From Pseudoramibacter fermentans (GTDB lineage Bacteria > Bacillota > Clostridia > Eubacteriales > Eubacteriaceae): 64,000 nt of DNA. Shown here piece after piece: positions 1 through 7,974 of this stretch. Below the pieces are notes generated by a model. It ran no database searches and was not told the DNA's origin. It saw nothing but the letters and a program-made list of their open reading frames with translations. Position 1 is the stretch's first letter. Each line of letters starts with the position of its first letter. The DNA is taken from assembly GCA_009493725.1 (NCBI GenBank), contig VOGB01000004.1:915091-979090 (forward strand), in the 5' to 3' direction. A program made the position numbers and the translations under genes.

Positions 1-572
1 TATTCCAAATCATCAGACCAAATAAAGAACTCTTTGATCGGTAAGCCAAATTGAAGGATGACTTCAGCCTTAATAAAAAACGATACAAACGTCGCCATAA
101 TAATCGGCACTTCATCGCTGGTATAATCCTGCATTTTTTTGTGAAGTCCGATCCGTTGACGATTCATATTGCATACACTGCCGTCAATCCAATATGCAAC
201 GCCGGATAAAAATCCATAATGGCCACCAAGCCGGCGGTCCGCTTCCATCAAATAATACAGGGACAATGGCTTGACGTAAGTGTCATCGTCCATCAGCCAA
301 ACGTACTTGTATCCCAGCTGAACAGCTTTCTCTGCGCCGACACGAAACCCACCGGCACCGCCAATATTTTCTCCAGTGTTATAATAAAGAATGCTGCCGT
401 CGTCGATCAGATCCTGAACTTCAGCCTGAGTGCCGTCTGTGCTGGCATTATCGATCAATATAATGTCACACTGCATTTTTTTTAGGTTCAATAAGTTTTC
501 TAAGCAGCCCCGAAGCATCGCTTTGCGGTTGTAGGTCACGACTACGGCTGCTACATTATTACGCGTATCCAT
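1..572 (-). CDS. Family 2 glycosyltransferase, 3' end outside window
   Basis: The visible 190 residues begin MDTRNNVAAVVVTYNRK, the usual opening of a GT-A fold family 2 glycosyltransferase. They contain IDNASTDGT (nucleotide-sugar binding loop), GENIGGAGGF and a DDD metal-binding motif in VWLMDDDTY. The GGAGGF stretch resembles galactofuranosyl- and rhamnosyl-transferases, but the sugar cannot be assigned. The ATG overlaps the stop of the DUF4422 gene (TAATG), with GAGGG upstream, so translation is probably coupled. With the next two genes it forms the end of a surface polysaccharide operon. The C-terminal part lies beyond base 1. Confidence 0.85.
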   Translation of the reverse strand, partial: MDTRNNVAAVVVTYNRKAMLRGCLENLLNLKKMQCDIILIDNASTDGTQAEVQDLIDDGSILYYNTGENIGGAGGFRVGAEKAVQLGYKYVWLMDDDTYVKPLSLYYLMEADRRLGGHYGFLSGVAYWIDGSVCNMNRQRIGLHKKMQDYTSDEVPIIMATFVSFFIKAEVILQFGLPIKEFFIWSDDLE

Positions 573-1402
573 TAGAAGCTGCCCTCGTATTTCTGATGAA
601 AGAACTTCGCGCGGAGAAAGGAAAATCCCTTTTTGAGCCAATTCGTCTTTTCCATATTCGCATAAGGCAAAGTCTTGATATCGGACGCCTTCAAGGCGCC
701 AACACGAACTTGATGCCCCAGCCAAACATTGAAAATAATTTCCCCAATTCGTCCGAAATAACGTTTTTGAAATGGACTTAAATCAGAGGTATCGACGCGG
801 TCTTCTAATTCCGCCAAAATTTTAAACAGCCACGTACAGTATTGGTCGACAAGAGAACGGGTCATGATCATCATGTTAAACATGTGCCCCGAAGATTTTT
901 TCGTGACCCGATCAAAATCCACGACGTAATCCGGATAAAATTGTTCAATAATCTGGCGGGTAATGTCTAATTGAATGGCGTAATGCGTGTGTGCGTAGTG
1001 CGAATACAGCGTTTCGATATAGTACCGGCGCTTTTTCGGGACAAAAACTTTGTATCGATCGAGTAACGGCGCAATCTCCTCATAAGTTAAAATAGACTGA
1101 AAACGGTCGCGTTTGAGGGGCTTATGGACAAAATATCGACGGTAGTGCACGAGACCGAGGAAATCAGATTGAACGTGTTTCCACGCCCAATACAACCCGG
1201 TCAGCTCACAATAGCCCTCATTTTTCTCAGAAATATTGTCTCCTGTGTTGTCCTTGACATATCCCAAATCAAGCGGTCTGCCATCTTTATCGGTTTTCCC
1301 TTCCGCGCCGACGTGCACCGGTAAATACATCGGATCTGTCGGCATCCGGTACTTTTTATGTGCAGCAACAACGATCTGAATGCGGTCATTGACATCTTTC
1401 AT
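572..1402 (-). CDS. DUF4422 family protein, probable capsule/exopolysaccharide glycosyltransferase
   Basis: About 276 residues. The N-terminal IQIVVAAHKKYRMP and the later GYCELTGLYWAWKH and GLVHYRRYF are hallmarks of DUF4422, a family found in capsule and exopolysaccharide clusters and sometimes annotated as glycosyltransferase. The ATG at 1402 is preferred because GGGAG lies nine bases upstream and the protein then starts as family members do. An in-frame ATG at 1438 would add 12 residues, overlap the upstream gene and lacks a ribosome binding site. It lies between a polyprenyl sugar-phosphate transferase and a glycosyltransferase, consistent with assembly of a lipid-linked repeat unit. Acceptor and donor are unknown. 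Confidence 0.82.
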   Translation of the reverse strand: MKDVNDRIQIVVAAHKKYRMPTDPMYLPVHVGAEGKTDKDGRPLDLGYVKDNTGDNISEKNEGYCELTGLYWAWKHVQSDFLGLVHYRRYFVHKPLKRDRFQSILTYEEIAPLLDRYKVFVPKKRRYYIETLYSHYAHTHYAIQLDITRQIIEQFYPDYVVDFDRVTKKSSGHMFNMMIMTRSLVDQYCTWLFKILAELEDRVDTSDLSPFQKRYFGRIGEIIFNVWLGHQVRVGALKASDIKTLPYANMEKTNWLKKGFSFLRAKFFHQKYEGSF

Positions 1403-1421
1403 GTTCGTATTCTCCCACTTA

Positions 1422-2834
1422 TTATTCTGCACCTTCATGGCTGAAAACCACTTTGATTGTCTTCAGTATTAATTTAACGTCCAATCCCAAACTCCAATTT
1501 TCGATATAATACGCATCCAGACGCACGACTTCTTCAAAATCGGTAATATCCGACCGGCCAGTCGCCTGCCACATACCAGTCAAGCCCGGTTTTGCCGCCA
1601 GCCGCTTTAAATGATGCATATCGTACTGCTTGTATTCTTCAACAGTCGGCGGGCGGGTGCCAACCAACGACATGTCCCCTTTGAGCACATTGAAAAACTG
1701 CGGCAGCTCATCAATACTCGCCTTTCTTAAGAAATGGCCAATGGGAATGATCCGCGGGTCGTTGTCCATTTTAAACATCAGGCCAGACATTTTGTTCTGT
1801 GCCATCAGTTCCTTTTTGCGCTCTTCCGCATCCGGATACATCGTCCTGAACTTGTAAATTTTAAAGGTTCTGCCATTTCGACCGACACGTTCCTGTGCAA
1901 AGAAGATCGGTCCCGGCGACTGATGCTTGATAATTGGTCCGAAAATAATCAACGCAATACCGGTGAAAATCAAACCAACCAGTGCGCCGACAATATCAGT
2001 CAAGCGCTTGACGACCAGTTTCCACTGCGGCACCGCGCTCATGCTCGACGTCATCACGCTAAGCCCGCCTATTTTATGAAAGCTTTGATTCGGGATTTCG
2101 TCACTGAACTGCGGCATGGCCACGTGGACCGTCAGCCCGGCATTGACAAACAGCTTAATCAACTGCTCCGCCGACTGGTTTTTGTTGTCAATATCGAGAA
2201 AAATCTCGTCGACGATATTTTTCCGCACGTATTCAAAAACGGTACTCATTTCGCAGACGATTGGCACATCGTGAAAGGTTTCGCCAACCTGATCCTTGAC
2301 ATCGTAGAAAACCAGACCGCAAAGATTGTAGGGTCTGTAAAAATTCTGCTGAAGGTTATTGATCGCAGATTCCGCGTTTTCTCCGGTCGTGATCACAAGC
2401 ATCTGGCGTTCTTTTTTCGACGCGCGGATTCGCCGACGCACCAGCCGCTTCCAAAGCACGCGTTCCGTGTAATTGAGAACGATGCTCACCGGAATCATCG
2501 ATACGATAATCACTCGGGAATAGTAATAGGAATTCTGCATCAAAAACATCCAGAAAATCAACAGCATGATCGTTACAAACGTATGGATACAGACTGATTT
2601 AAATTCCACGTACCGGTCCCGATATACAATATTGCTGTAGGTCGACGAGAAAAAAGCCGCGATAATGTGCGCAGGGACAATCGCAATCGCCATCCGCTTG
2701 TAAAGTGGTGGAAACGGGAAAAAGACCCCTATCCTATAGGCGTAAACAATAAAAAAGGAGAGTTCAAAAAACACCAGGTCCAGCAGCAGAAAATCTAGAT
2801 GCTTGACCCAGCTGCTCGTTTTTCTTTTGTACAT
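1422..2834 (-). CDS. Undecaprenyl-phosphate sugar phosphotransferase (WbaP/CpsE-type polyprenyl glycosylphosphotransferase)
   Basis: 470 residues in the membrane. The N-terminal third has about four hydrophobic segments, followed by a soluble CoA-binding-like domain (around 140-260, MLVITTGENAESAINNL). The C-terminal bacterial sugar transferase domain starts with another membrane segment (ALVGLIFTGIALIIFGPII) and has the signature FKIYKFRTMYPDAE and KPGLTGMWQATGRSD. The family transfers a sugar-1-phosphate, commonly galactose or glucose, to undecaprenyl phosphate to start a surface polysaccharide repeat. CGGAG lies just before the ATG. It is the first gene after a good promoter and leads the short operon that runs off the window. 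Confidence 0.9.
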   Translation of the reverse strand: MYKRKTSSWVKHLDFLLLDLVFFELSFFIVYAYRIGVFFPFPPLYKRMAIAIVPAHIIAAFFSSTYSNIVYRDRYVEFKSVCIHTFVTIMLLIFWMFLMQNSYYYSRVIIVSMIPVSIVLNYTERVLWKRLVRRRIRASKKERQMLVITTGENAESAINNLQQNFYRPYNLCGLVFYDVKDQVGETFHDVPIVCEMSTVFEYVRKNIVDEIFLDIDNKNQSAEQLIKLFVNAGLTVHVAMPQFSDEIPNQSFHKIGGLSVMTSSMSAVPQWKLVVKRLTDIVGALVGLIFTGIALIIFGPIIKHQSPGPIFFAQERVGRNGRTFKIYKFRTMYPDAEERKKELMAQNKMSGLMFKMDNDPRIIPIGHFLRKASIDELPQFFNVLKGDMSLVGTRPPTVEEYKQYDMHHLKRLAAKPGLTGMWQATGRSDITDFEEVVRLDAYYIENWSLGLDVKLILKTIKVVFSHEGAE

Positions 2835-2877
2835 GTATACTCCGATCTAAAAATTGTCTATTTAATGGTATGCGTGT

Positions 2878-2905
2878 ATTATATCACGGCTCGTATCAAA
2901 ATCAA
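2878..2905 (-). promoter_or_regulatory. Predicted sigma-A promoter of the exopolysaccharide operon
   Basis: On the minus strand TTGATT and a perfect TATAAT are separated by 16 bases, about 45 bases before the ATG at 2834. No other promoter was seen between glmM and this gene. Confidence 0.6.
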
Positions 2906-2932
2906 AAAATCAATTTAATCTGTTGTTAAGCC

Positions 2933-4324
2933 TTATTCGTCGGCAAGTCCTTTATCCCGAATGACTTGGATCACCGAATCGACGAGTTCTTCACACTGCG
3001 CCTTGGTTTCTGCTTCCACCATCACGCGGATGAGCGGTTCCGTCCCCGACGGTCTGACGAGAATTCGACCGGTGTCACCCAACAGATCGGCGACGCGCTG
3101 CACGGCCTGTTTGACGTCCGGATCATTTTGCGCGGCCTCTTTATCCCCGACGCGGACGTTTTTCAGAACTTGTGGATAGATGTAAAGTGGTTCGATAATC
3201 GTCGACAGCTTCTTCTTCTGACCGATCATGGCCTGCATGATTTTTAAACTGGTCAGAATGCCGTCACCCGTCGACGCGTACTTCGAAAAAATGATATGCC
3301 CCGACTGTTCGCCGCCGATATGGCAGCCGTGCTTGGACATGTATTCGTAAACGTACTTGTCGCCAACCTTGGTTTTGGCGTAATCAATGCCCAGCTGATC
3401 AAAGGCTTTGTATAACCCAAAGTTGGACATGACCGTCGTCACGACTGTGTTGTTGACGAGCTTATCCCGATCTTTCATGTATCGGCCATATAAATACAAA
3501 ATATGGTCTCCTGTCACGACGTTGCCTTTTTCGTCCACTGCGAGGCAGCGGTCGGCATCTCCGTCGTAGGCAAAGCCCACATCCATGCCATGTTCGACGA
3601 CGTATTTTTGAAGCCCTTCAATATGGGTAGAGCCCGCGTTAGCGTTGATATTCAAGCCGTCAGGATTGGCGTTAATCACGGAAACCGTCGCACCCAAAGC
3701 ATTGAAAACCGACGGCGCGATATTCCAGGCTGAGCCGTTGGCGCAGTCCAGCGCCACTTTGATGCCCTTGAAAGAATACACCCCAAGGGAAATTAGGTAA
3801 CCAATGTAGCGGTTGCGCCCAGAAGCGTAGTCAATAGAGCGGCCGATTTTATCCCGTTTTGCCTTGGGAATGTCGCCGCCCCAGGATTTTCCAAAGGCGG
3901 TCAGATTGCCGTCGATGTAGGCTTCGATCAGGTCGATCACTTCCGGGTCCATCTTTTCGCCGTTGTGGTTGATCAATTTAATGCCATTGTCGTAATACGG
4001 ATTGTGGCTGGCCGAAATCATGATTCCGCAGTCGAATTGGTCCACCCGGGCGATATAAGCGACAGACGGTGTCGTGGTGACGTGGAGAATGTACGCGTCC
4101 GCACCGGAGGCAACCAGGCCGCCGACGAGCATCGATTCAAACATGTAGCTCGAACGTCTCGTGTCTTTGCCGATAACAATCTGCGGCGTGGTCGCGTCAC
4201 CCTTTTGTCTGCGCAGTTCGCCGTAATACCAGCCTAAGAAACGGCCGATCTGGTAAGCGTGTTCCGCATTGAGCGTCACATTCGCTTCTCCTCGGAAACC
4301 GTCAGTCCCAAAATATTTTCCCAT
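2933..4324 (-). CDS. glmM: Phosphoglucosamine mutase
   Basis: 463 residues, full length. Starts MGKYFGTDGFRGEAN and carries the phosphoserine active-site loop SASHNPYYDNGIK, the metal-binding loop DGDADRC and the phosphate-binding C-terminal loop RPSGTEPLIRVM. It converts glucosamine-6-phosphate to glucosamine-1-phosphate in the cytoplasm for UDP-GlcNAc and peptidoglycan synthesis. An AGGA sequence lies upstream of the ATG. It is separated from tsf by an intrinsic terminator, so it needs its own promoter or readthrough. The serine of SASHN is the residue phosphorylated in this family. Confidence 0.97.
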   Translation of the reverse strand: MGKYFGTDGFRGEANVTLNAEHAYQIGRFLGWYYGELRRQKGDATTPQIVIGKDTRRSSYMFESMLVGGLVASGADAYILHVTTTPSVAYIARVDQFDCGIMISASHNPYYDNGIKLINHNGEKMDPEVIDLIEAYIDGNLTAFGKSWGGDIPKAKRDKIGRSIDYASGRNRYIGYLISLGVYSFKGIKVALDCANGSAWNIAPSVFNALGATVSVINANPDGLNINANAGSTHIEGLQKYVVEHGMDVGFAYDGDADRCLAVDEKGNVVTGDHILYLYGRYMKDRDKLVNNTVVTTVMSNFGLYKAFDQLGIDYAKTKVGDKYVYEYMSKHGCHIGGEQSGHIIFSKYASTGDGILTSLKIMQAMIGQKKKLSTIIEPLYIYPQVLKNVRVGDKEAAQNDPDVKQAVQRVADLLGDTGRILVRPSGTEPLIRVMVEAETKAQCEELVDSVIQVIRDKGLADE

Positions 4325-4361
4325 TGTTCCTTGTCTCCTCGAATTTTAACCTTACACAATG

Positions 4362-4398
4362 ACAAAAAAACTCCGAAGCCTCAGCCTCGGAGTTTTTT
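4362..4398 (-). terminator. Intrinsic terminator after tsf
   Basis: An 8-bp stem (AACTCCGA with TCGGAGTT) is followed on the minus strand by seven T residues, directly after the tsf stop. T residues on the other side make it potentially bidirectional. Confidence 0.8.
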
Positions 4399-4405
4399 AT
4401 GTCAA

Positions 4406-5056
4406 TTATTCGCCCATCTGTTTGGCAACTTCTTCAGCGAAGTTTTCCTGTTTCTTTTCGAGACCTTCACCCATTTCAAAGCGGGCAAAACGACGAATCT
4501 TGACGTTTTCGCCAATGTCCATGATCTGTTCCTTGACCAAATCGCCGATCGTCATGTCCGGATCTTTGATGTAAGGCTGATCCAGCAGGCAGATTTCCTT
4601 ATAGAATTTCTTCAGTCGGCCTTCTACCATTTTTTCAACGATTTTTTCCGGCTTGCCTTCATTTAATGCCTGAACCTTCAGGATTTCGCGTTCCTTCGCG
4701 ACTTCGTCTTCCGGCACGTCGTCTTCGCTCAAATACTTCGGATTTGCCGCTGCAATGTGCATGGCAACGTCCTTTGCGAAGCGCTGGAATTTATCAGTCT
4801 GTGCGACAAAGTCGGTTTCGCAGTTAATTTCGACCATTGCGCCGATACGGCCGCCCATGTGAATGTAAGAAGCGACAACGCCTTCAGCCGCAATTCTGTC
4901 GGCCTTTTTAGCGGTCTTCGCCATGCCCTTTTCACGCAGGATGACGATCGCTTTTTCCATATCGCCGTCGGCTTCGGTTAAAGCTTTTTTGCAGTCCATC
5001 ATGCCGGAACCCGTTTTTTCGCGGAGTTCCTTAACCATCTGTGCTGTAATTTTCAT
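4406..5056 (-). CDS. tsf: Translation elongation factor Ts
   Basis: 216 residues. Starts MKITAQMVKELREKTGSGMMDCKKAL with the TDFVA motif (CETDFVAQTDKF) that contacts EF-Tu. It is the guanine nucleotide exchange factor for EF-Tu. The length matches the short EF-Ts of Gram-positive bacteria that lack the long C-terminal extension. TTGGAGGAA precedes the ATG. It follows rpsB by 32 bases in the conserved rpsB-tsf operon, which ends here. pyrH and frr, its usual next neighbours in Firmicutes, are absent. Confidence 0.97.
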   Translation of the reverse strand: MKITAQMVKELREKTGSGMMDCKKALTEADGDMEKAIVILREKGMAKTAKKADRIAAEGVVASYIHMGGRIGAMVEINCETDFVAQTDKFQRFAKDVAMHIAAANPKYLSEDDVPEDEVAKEREILKVQALNEGKPEKIVEKMVEGRLKKFYKEICLLDQPYIKDPDMTIGDLVKEQIMDIGENVKIRRFARFEMGEGLEKKQENFAEEVAKQMGE

Positions 5057-5088
5057 TGAATTGTTTCCTCCAATACCAAGTAAGAAGC

Positions 5089-5853
5089 TTATTCTGCGTC
5101 TGCTGCTTCTTCAGCTTCCGCTTCTGCTGCAGAAACTGGAACGTCTTCTTCCTGTTCTTCTGCCGGTGTCTGTCCCTGTTTGCCTTCGATGACCGCGTCG
5201 GCCAGAATGCGAAGGATTAATGCGATGGCGCGGATTGCGTCGTCATTGCCTGGGATGATGTAGTCAACATCGTCCGGATCGCAGTTGGTATCGACAATGC
5301 TGACGATTGGAATACCGAGCTTCTGCGCTTCACGGATCGCGATGGCTTCCTTCTTGCAGTCGATAACGACAATGGCGCCCGGCATGCCGTCCATGTCTTC
5401 AATCCCGCCGAGGAACTTCTGCAGTTTTTCACGTTCGCGGACAAGACCGATTACTTCCTTCTTCGGCAGTAAATCAAATGTGCCGTCTTCTTCCATCCGT
5501 TTCAGATCTTTGAGACGGTTGATACGTTTATTGATGGTTTCCCAGTTGGTCAGGGTACCGCCGAGCCAGCGGTGATTGACGTAGTATTCGCCGCAGCGTT
5601 TTGCTTCGGTTTCGATGCTGTTCTGTGCCTGCTTCTTCGTGCCGACGAATAAAATGTGTTTGCCGTCAGCTGCCAAATCGCGGACGAAATTGTAAGCATC
5701 GCCGATCATTGTAACCGTCTGCTGTAAGTCGATGATGTAAATCCCGTTTCTTTCAGTGAAGATGTAGGGTTTCATCTTCGGGTTCCATCTGCGTGTCTGA
5801 TGGCCGAAATGGACACCAGCTTCCAATAATTGTTTCATTGTGACAATAGCCAT
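5089..5853 (-). CDS. rpsB: 30S ribosomal protein S2
   Basis: 254 residues, starting MAIVTMKQLLEAGVHFGHQTRRWNPKM with later GTKKQAQ and RWLGGTLTN, all typical of S2. The ATG at 5853 is chosen because AGGAGGT lies six bases upstream. The reading frame stays open to an ATG at 5913, but those 20 residues are unlike any S2 and lie in the leader. S2 has an acidic, Ala/Glu-rich C-terminal tail (EEQEEDVPVSAAEAEAEEAADAE). It sits in the small ribosomal subunit and is cotranscribed with tsf. Confidence 0.97.
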   Translation of the reverse strand: MAIVTMKQLLEAGVHFGHQTRRWNPKMKPYIFTERNGIYIIDLQQTVTMIGDAYNFVRDLAADGKHILFVGTKKQAQNSIETEAKRCGEYYVNHRWLGGTLTNWETINKRINRLKDLKRMEEDGTFDLLPKKEVIGLVREREKLQKFLGGIEDMDGMPGAIVVIDCKKEAIAIREAQKLGIPIVSIVDTNCDPDDVDYIIPGNDDAIRAIALILRILADAVIEGKQGQTPAEEQEEDVPVSAAEAEAEEAADAE

Positions 5854-5954
5854 TTTTGTACCTCCTGGTTTTTCTTCCACTTCCGTCTGTGGAGCGCGCG
5901 ACTCAAAGAGCACCAGCGCATTCCTCGGGAAATGTGTATATTCACAACTTGTTT

Positions 5955-5983
5955 AGTATATCGTAAGCTTATAAGCTTTGCAA
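5955..5983 (-). promoter_or_regulatory. Predicted promoter of rpsB-tsf
   Basis: TTGCAA and TATACT are separated by 17 bases on the minus strand, immediately after the hslU stop. The 5' leader to the rpsB start is about 95 bases, long enough for autoregulation by S2, although no specific leader motif was identified. Confidence 0.75.
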
Positions 5984-5984
5984 G

Positions 5985-7424
5985 TTAAATCAAATATTTT
6001 TCGTAGCTTTTTTCGTTATCTTTCGGTTTGAACACCGAATCGACGTACGCTTTTGTGACGGTGAACGTGTCTTCGTCGTAATCGCTGGCGTAAAATGAAA
6101 TTTCTTCGAGCAATTCCTCAAAAACAGTGTGCAGCCGGCGGGCGCCGATGTTTTCATCTTCTTCATTTTGTTGGAAGGCGATGGCCGCCACTTCCTTCAG
6201 CGCCTCTTCTTCGAATTTCATTTCGATGCCTTCGGTGCGCATCAGGTAGGTGTACTGCTTGACGATCGCGTTTTCCGGCTGAGTCAAGATTTTGACAAAA
6301 TCCTCTTCGGTCAGGCTGTCCAAATGCACGGACACCGGGAAGCGCCCTTGGAGTTCAGGGATCATATCTTCGACGTTGGCGACGTTAAAGGCGCCGGCGC
6401 CGATGAACAGCATGAAATCCGTTTTAACCGGTCCGTATTTGGTGTTGACCGTGCTGCCTTCAACGATCGGCAGAATATCGCGCTGGACCCCTTCTCTCGA
6501 GACGTCCGGACCGCCGCGGCTGGCACCGTTGTCGATGATTTTATCAATTTCATCGATGAAGATAATGCCGTTCTGTTCCGCTTCGCGAATCCCCGTTTCG
6601 TTGACTTCGTCCATATCGATCATCTTCTGGGCTTCCTGATTGGCAAAGGCCTTGCGGGCTTCTGAAATTTTCATGGTCCGCTTTTTCTTTTTCTTGCCGC
6701 CCGGCATCAGCCCGTCGAAAATATTGCCGATTTCGATGCTCATGTCTTCGCTCATCCCAGCCATGACGCCGATAGATTTGGTCGCATCGTCATCGAGCTC
6801 GACTTCGATTCGTTCGTCCTCGAGCTTTCCGGCCAAAAGGTCTTTGCGCAAGTCTTCACGGCGCGTCACAATTTCGGCAGATGCCTGTTCGTCAGACGCG
6901 CTGCTGTCGTCAGCCGGCTGATTGATCTGGCCGTTGCCGGACAGCAGTTCAAAGGGATTGACCAGCTTTTCTTCTTTTTTCTGTTTTTTGTGCTGCGGCA
7001 CGAGGATATCCAGAATCATCTCGTTGGCGCGTGCTTCCGCCTTTTCCCGAACCTCGTCCATTTTCTGCTGTTTGACCATGCGGATCGACGTCGTCACAAG
7101 GTCGCGGACCATGGATTCCACATCTCGTCCGACGTAGCCCACTTCCGTGAACTTCGTCGCCTCAACCTTGATAAACGGCGCGGACACCAGTTTGGCCAGT
7201 CGTCTCGCGATTTCGGTCTTCCCTACACCGGTTGGGCCCATCAAGATAATGTTTTTCGGTGTGATTTCGTCGCGGATTTCTTCGGGCAGCAGCGAACGGC
7301 GGTATCGGTTGCGGATCGCGATAGCCACCGCTTTTTTGGCCTTATCCTGTCCGATGATGTAACGGTTCAATTCCTGGACGATGACCCTCGGCGTCAGCTC
7401 TGCCTTCGTTCTTTTTTTAGTCAT
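5985..7424 (-). CDS. hslU: ATP-dependent protease ATPase subunit HslU
   Basis: 479 residues of the AAA+ unfoldase that pairs with HslV. Visible motifs are Walker A GPTGVGKT (near residue 65), the pore-loop stretch VGYVGRD, Walker B GIIFIDEIDKI and the C-terminal sensor region GARRLHTV. The inserted I-domain (about 110-280) is charged, as usual. The C-terminus ends YEKYLI, the tail that docks into HslV. It overlaps the end of hslV by 8 bases, implying translational coupling. The rpsB promoter begins directly after its stop. Confidence 0.96.
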   Translation of the reverse strand: MTKKRTKAELTPRVIVQELNRYIIGQDKAKKAVAIAIRNRYRRSLLPEEIRDEITPKNIILMGPTGVGKTEIARRLAKLVSAPFIKVEATKFTEVGYVGRDVESMVRDLVTTSIRMVKQQKMDEVREKAEARANEMILDILVPQHKKQKKEEKLVNPFELLSGNGQINQPADDSSASDEQASAEIVTRREDLRKDLLAGKLEDERIEVELDDDATKSIGVMAGMSEDMSIEIGNIFDGLMPGGKKKKKRTMKISEARKAFANQEAQKMIDMDEVNETGIREAEQNGIIFIDEIDKIIDNGASRGGPDVSREGVQRDILPIVEGSTVNTKYGPVKTDFMLFIGAGAFNVANVEDMIPELQGRFPVSVHLDSLTEEDFVKILTQPENAIVKQYTYLMRTEGIEMKFEEEALKEVAAIAFQQNEEDENIGARRLHTVFEELLEEISFYASDYDEDTFTVTKAYVDSVFKPKDNEKSYEKYLI

Positions 7425-7974
7425 CAGCGCCTTCTCCCTGCTCGTCTAATGTGAGCACCTTGATGTGGTCGTTGGTGTACACACAGATCCCCGACGCGAT
7501 TTTGAGGGCTTCTTCTGCGATCTGAGCCGCGTCCAAATCCGAATGCGCTTTAAGCGCTCTGGCTGCTGCCAGCGCGTAATTGCCGCCGGAACCGATCGCC
7601 GCGATTTCGTCATCCGGTTCGACGACTTCGCCGTTGCCTGAAAGAATCAATAAGGTCTCTTCATTCATGACAATCAGCAATGCTTCCAGCTTGCGCATCA
7701 CCTTGTCCTGGCGCCAATCCTTGGCCAGCTCTACGGCTGCCCGTTTTAAATTACCGTTGTATTCTTCCAATTTATGTTCAAACATTTCGCACAGTGTGAA
7801 GGCGTCGGCGACGGAGCCGGCAAACCCGGCCAGCACCTTGCCGTTGTAGAGCTTTCTAACCTTCTGCGCGGTCGCCTTCATGATGACGCTTTCGCCCATC
7901 GTGACCTGACCGTCTCCGGCGATGGCCACTTTTCCATTATGCCGAATGCCGACGATTGTTGTTGCTCTTAACAT
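7417..7974 (-). CDS. hslV: ATP-dependent protease proteolytic subunit HslV
   Basis: 185 residues. The N-terminus MLRATTIVGIRHNGKVAIAGDGQVTMG contains the catalytic threonine exposed after processing (the ATT pair) and the GDGQVT motif. GSGGNYALAAARAL is the conserved proteasome-beta-like segment. It forms the double hexameric peptidase fed by HslU in the cytoplasm. Its start lies 38 bases inside the 3' end of topA, an unusually long overlap. GGAG lies upstream within topA. Confidence 0.96.
   Translation of the reverse strand: MLRATTIVGIRHNGKVAIAGDGQVTMGESVIMKATAQKVRKLYNGKVLAGFAGSVADAFTLCEMFEHKLEEYNGNLKRAAVELAKDWRQDKVMRKLEALLIVMNEETLLILSGNGEVVEPDDEIAAIGSGGNYALAAARALKAHSDLDAAQIAEEALKIASGICVYTNDHIKVLTLDEQGEGADD

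Noticed and set aside
1734..2597. 287-residue plus-strand frame
   Set aside because: Antisense to the sugar-phosphate transferase, whose motifs are clear; composition is shadow-like.
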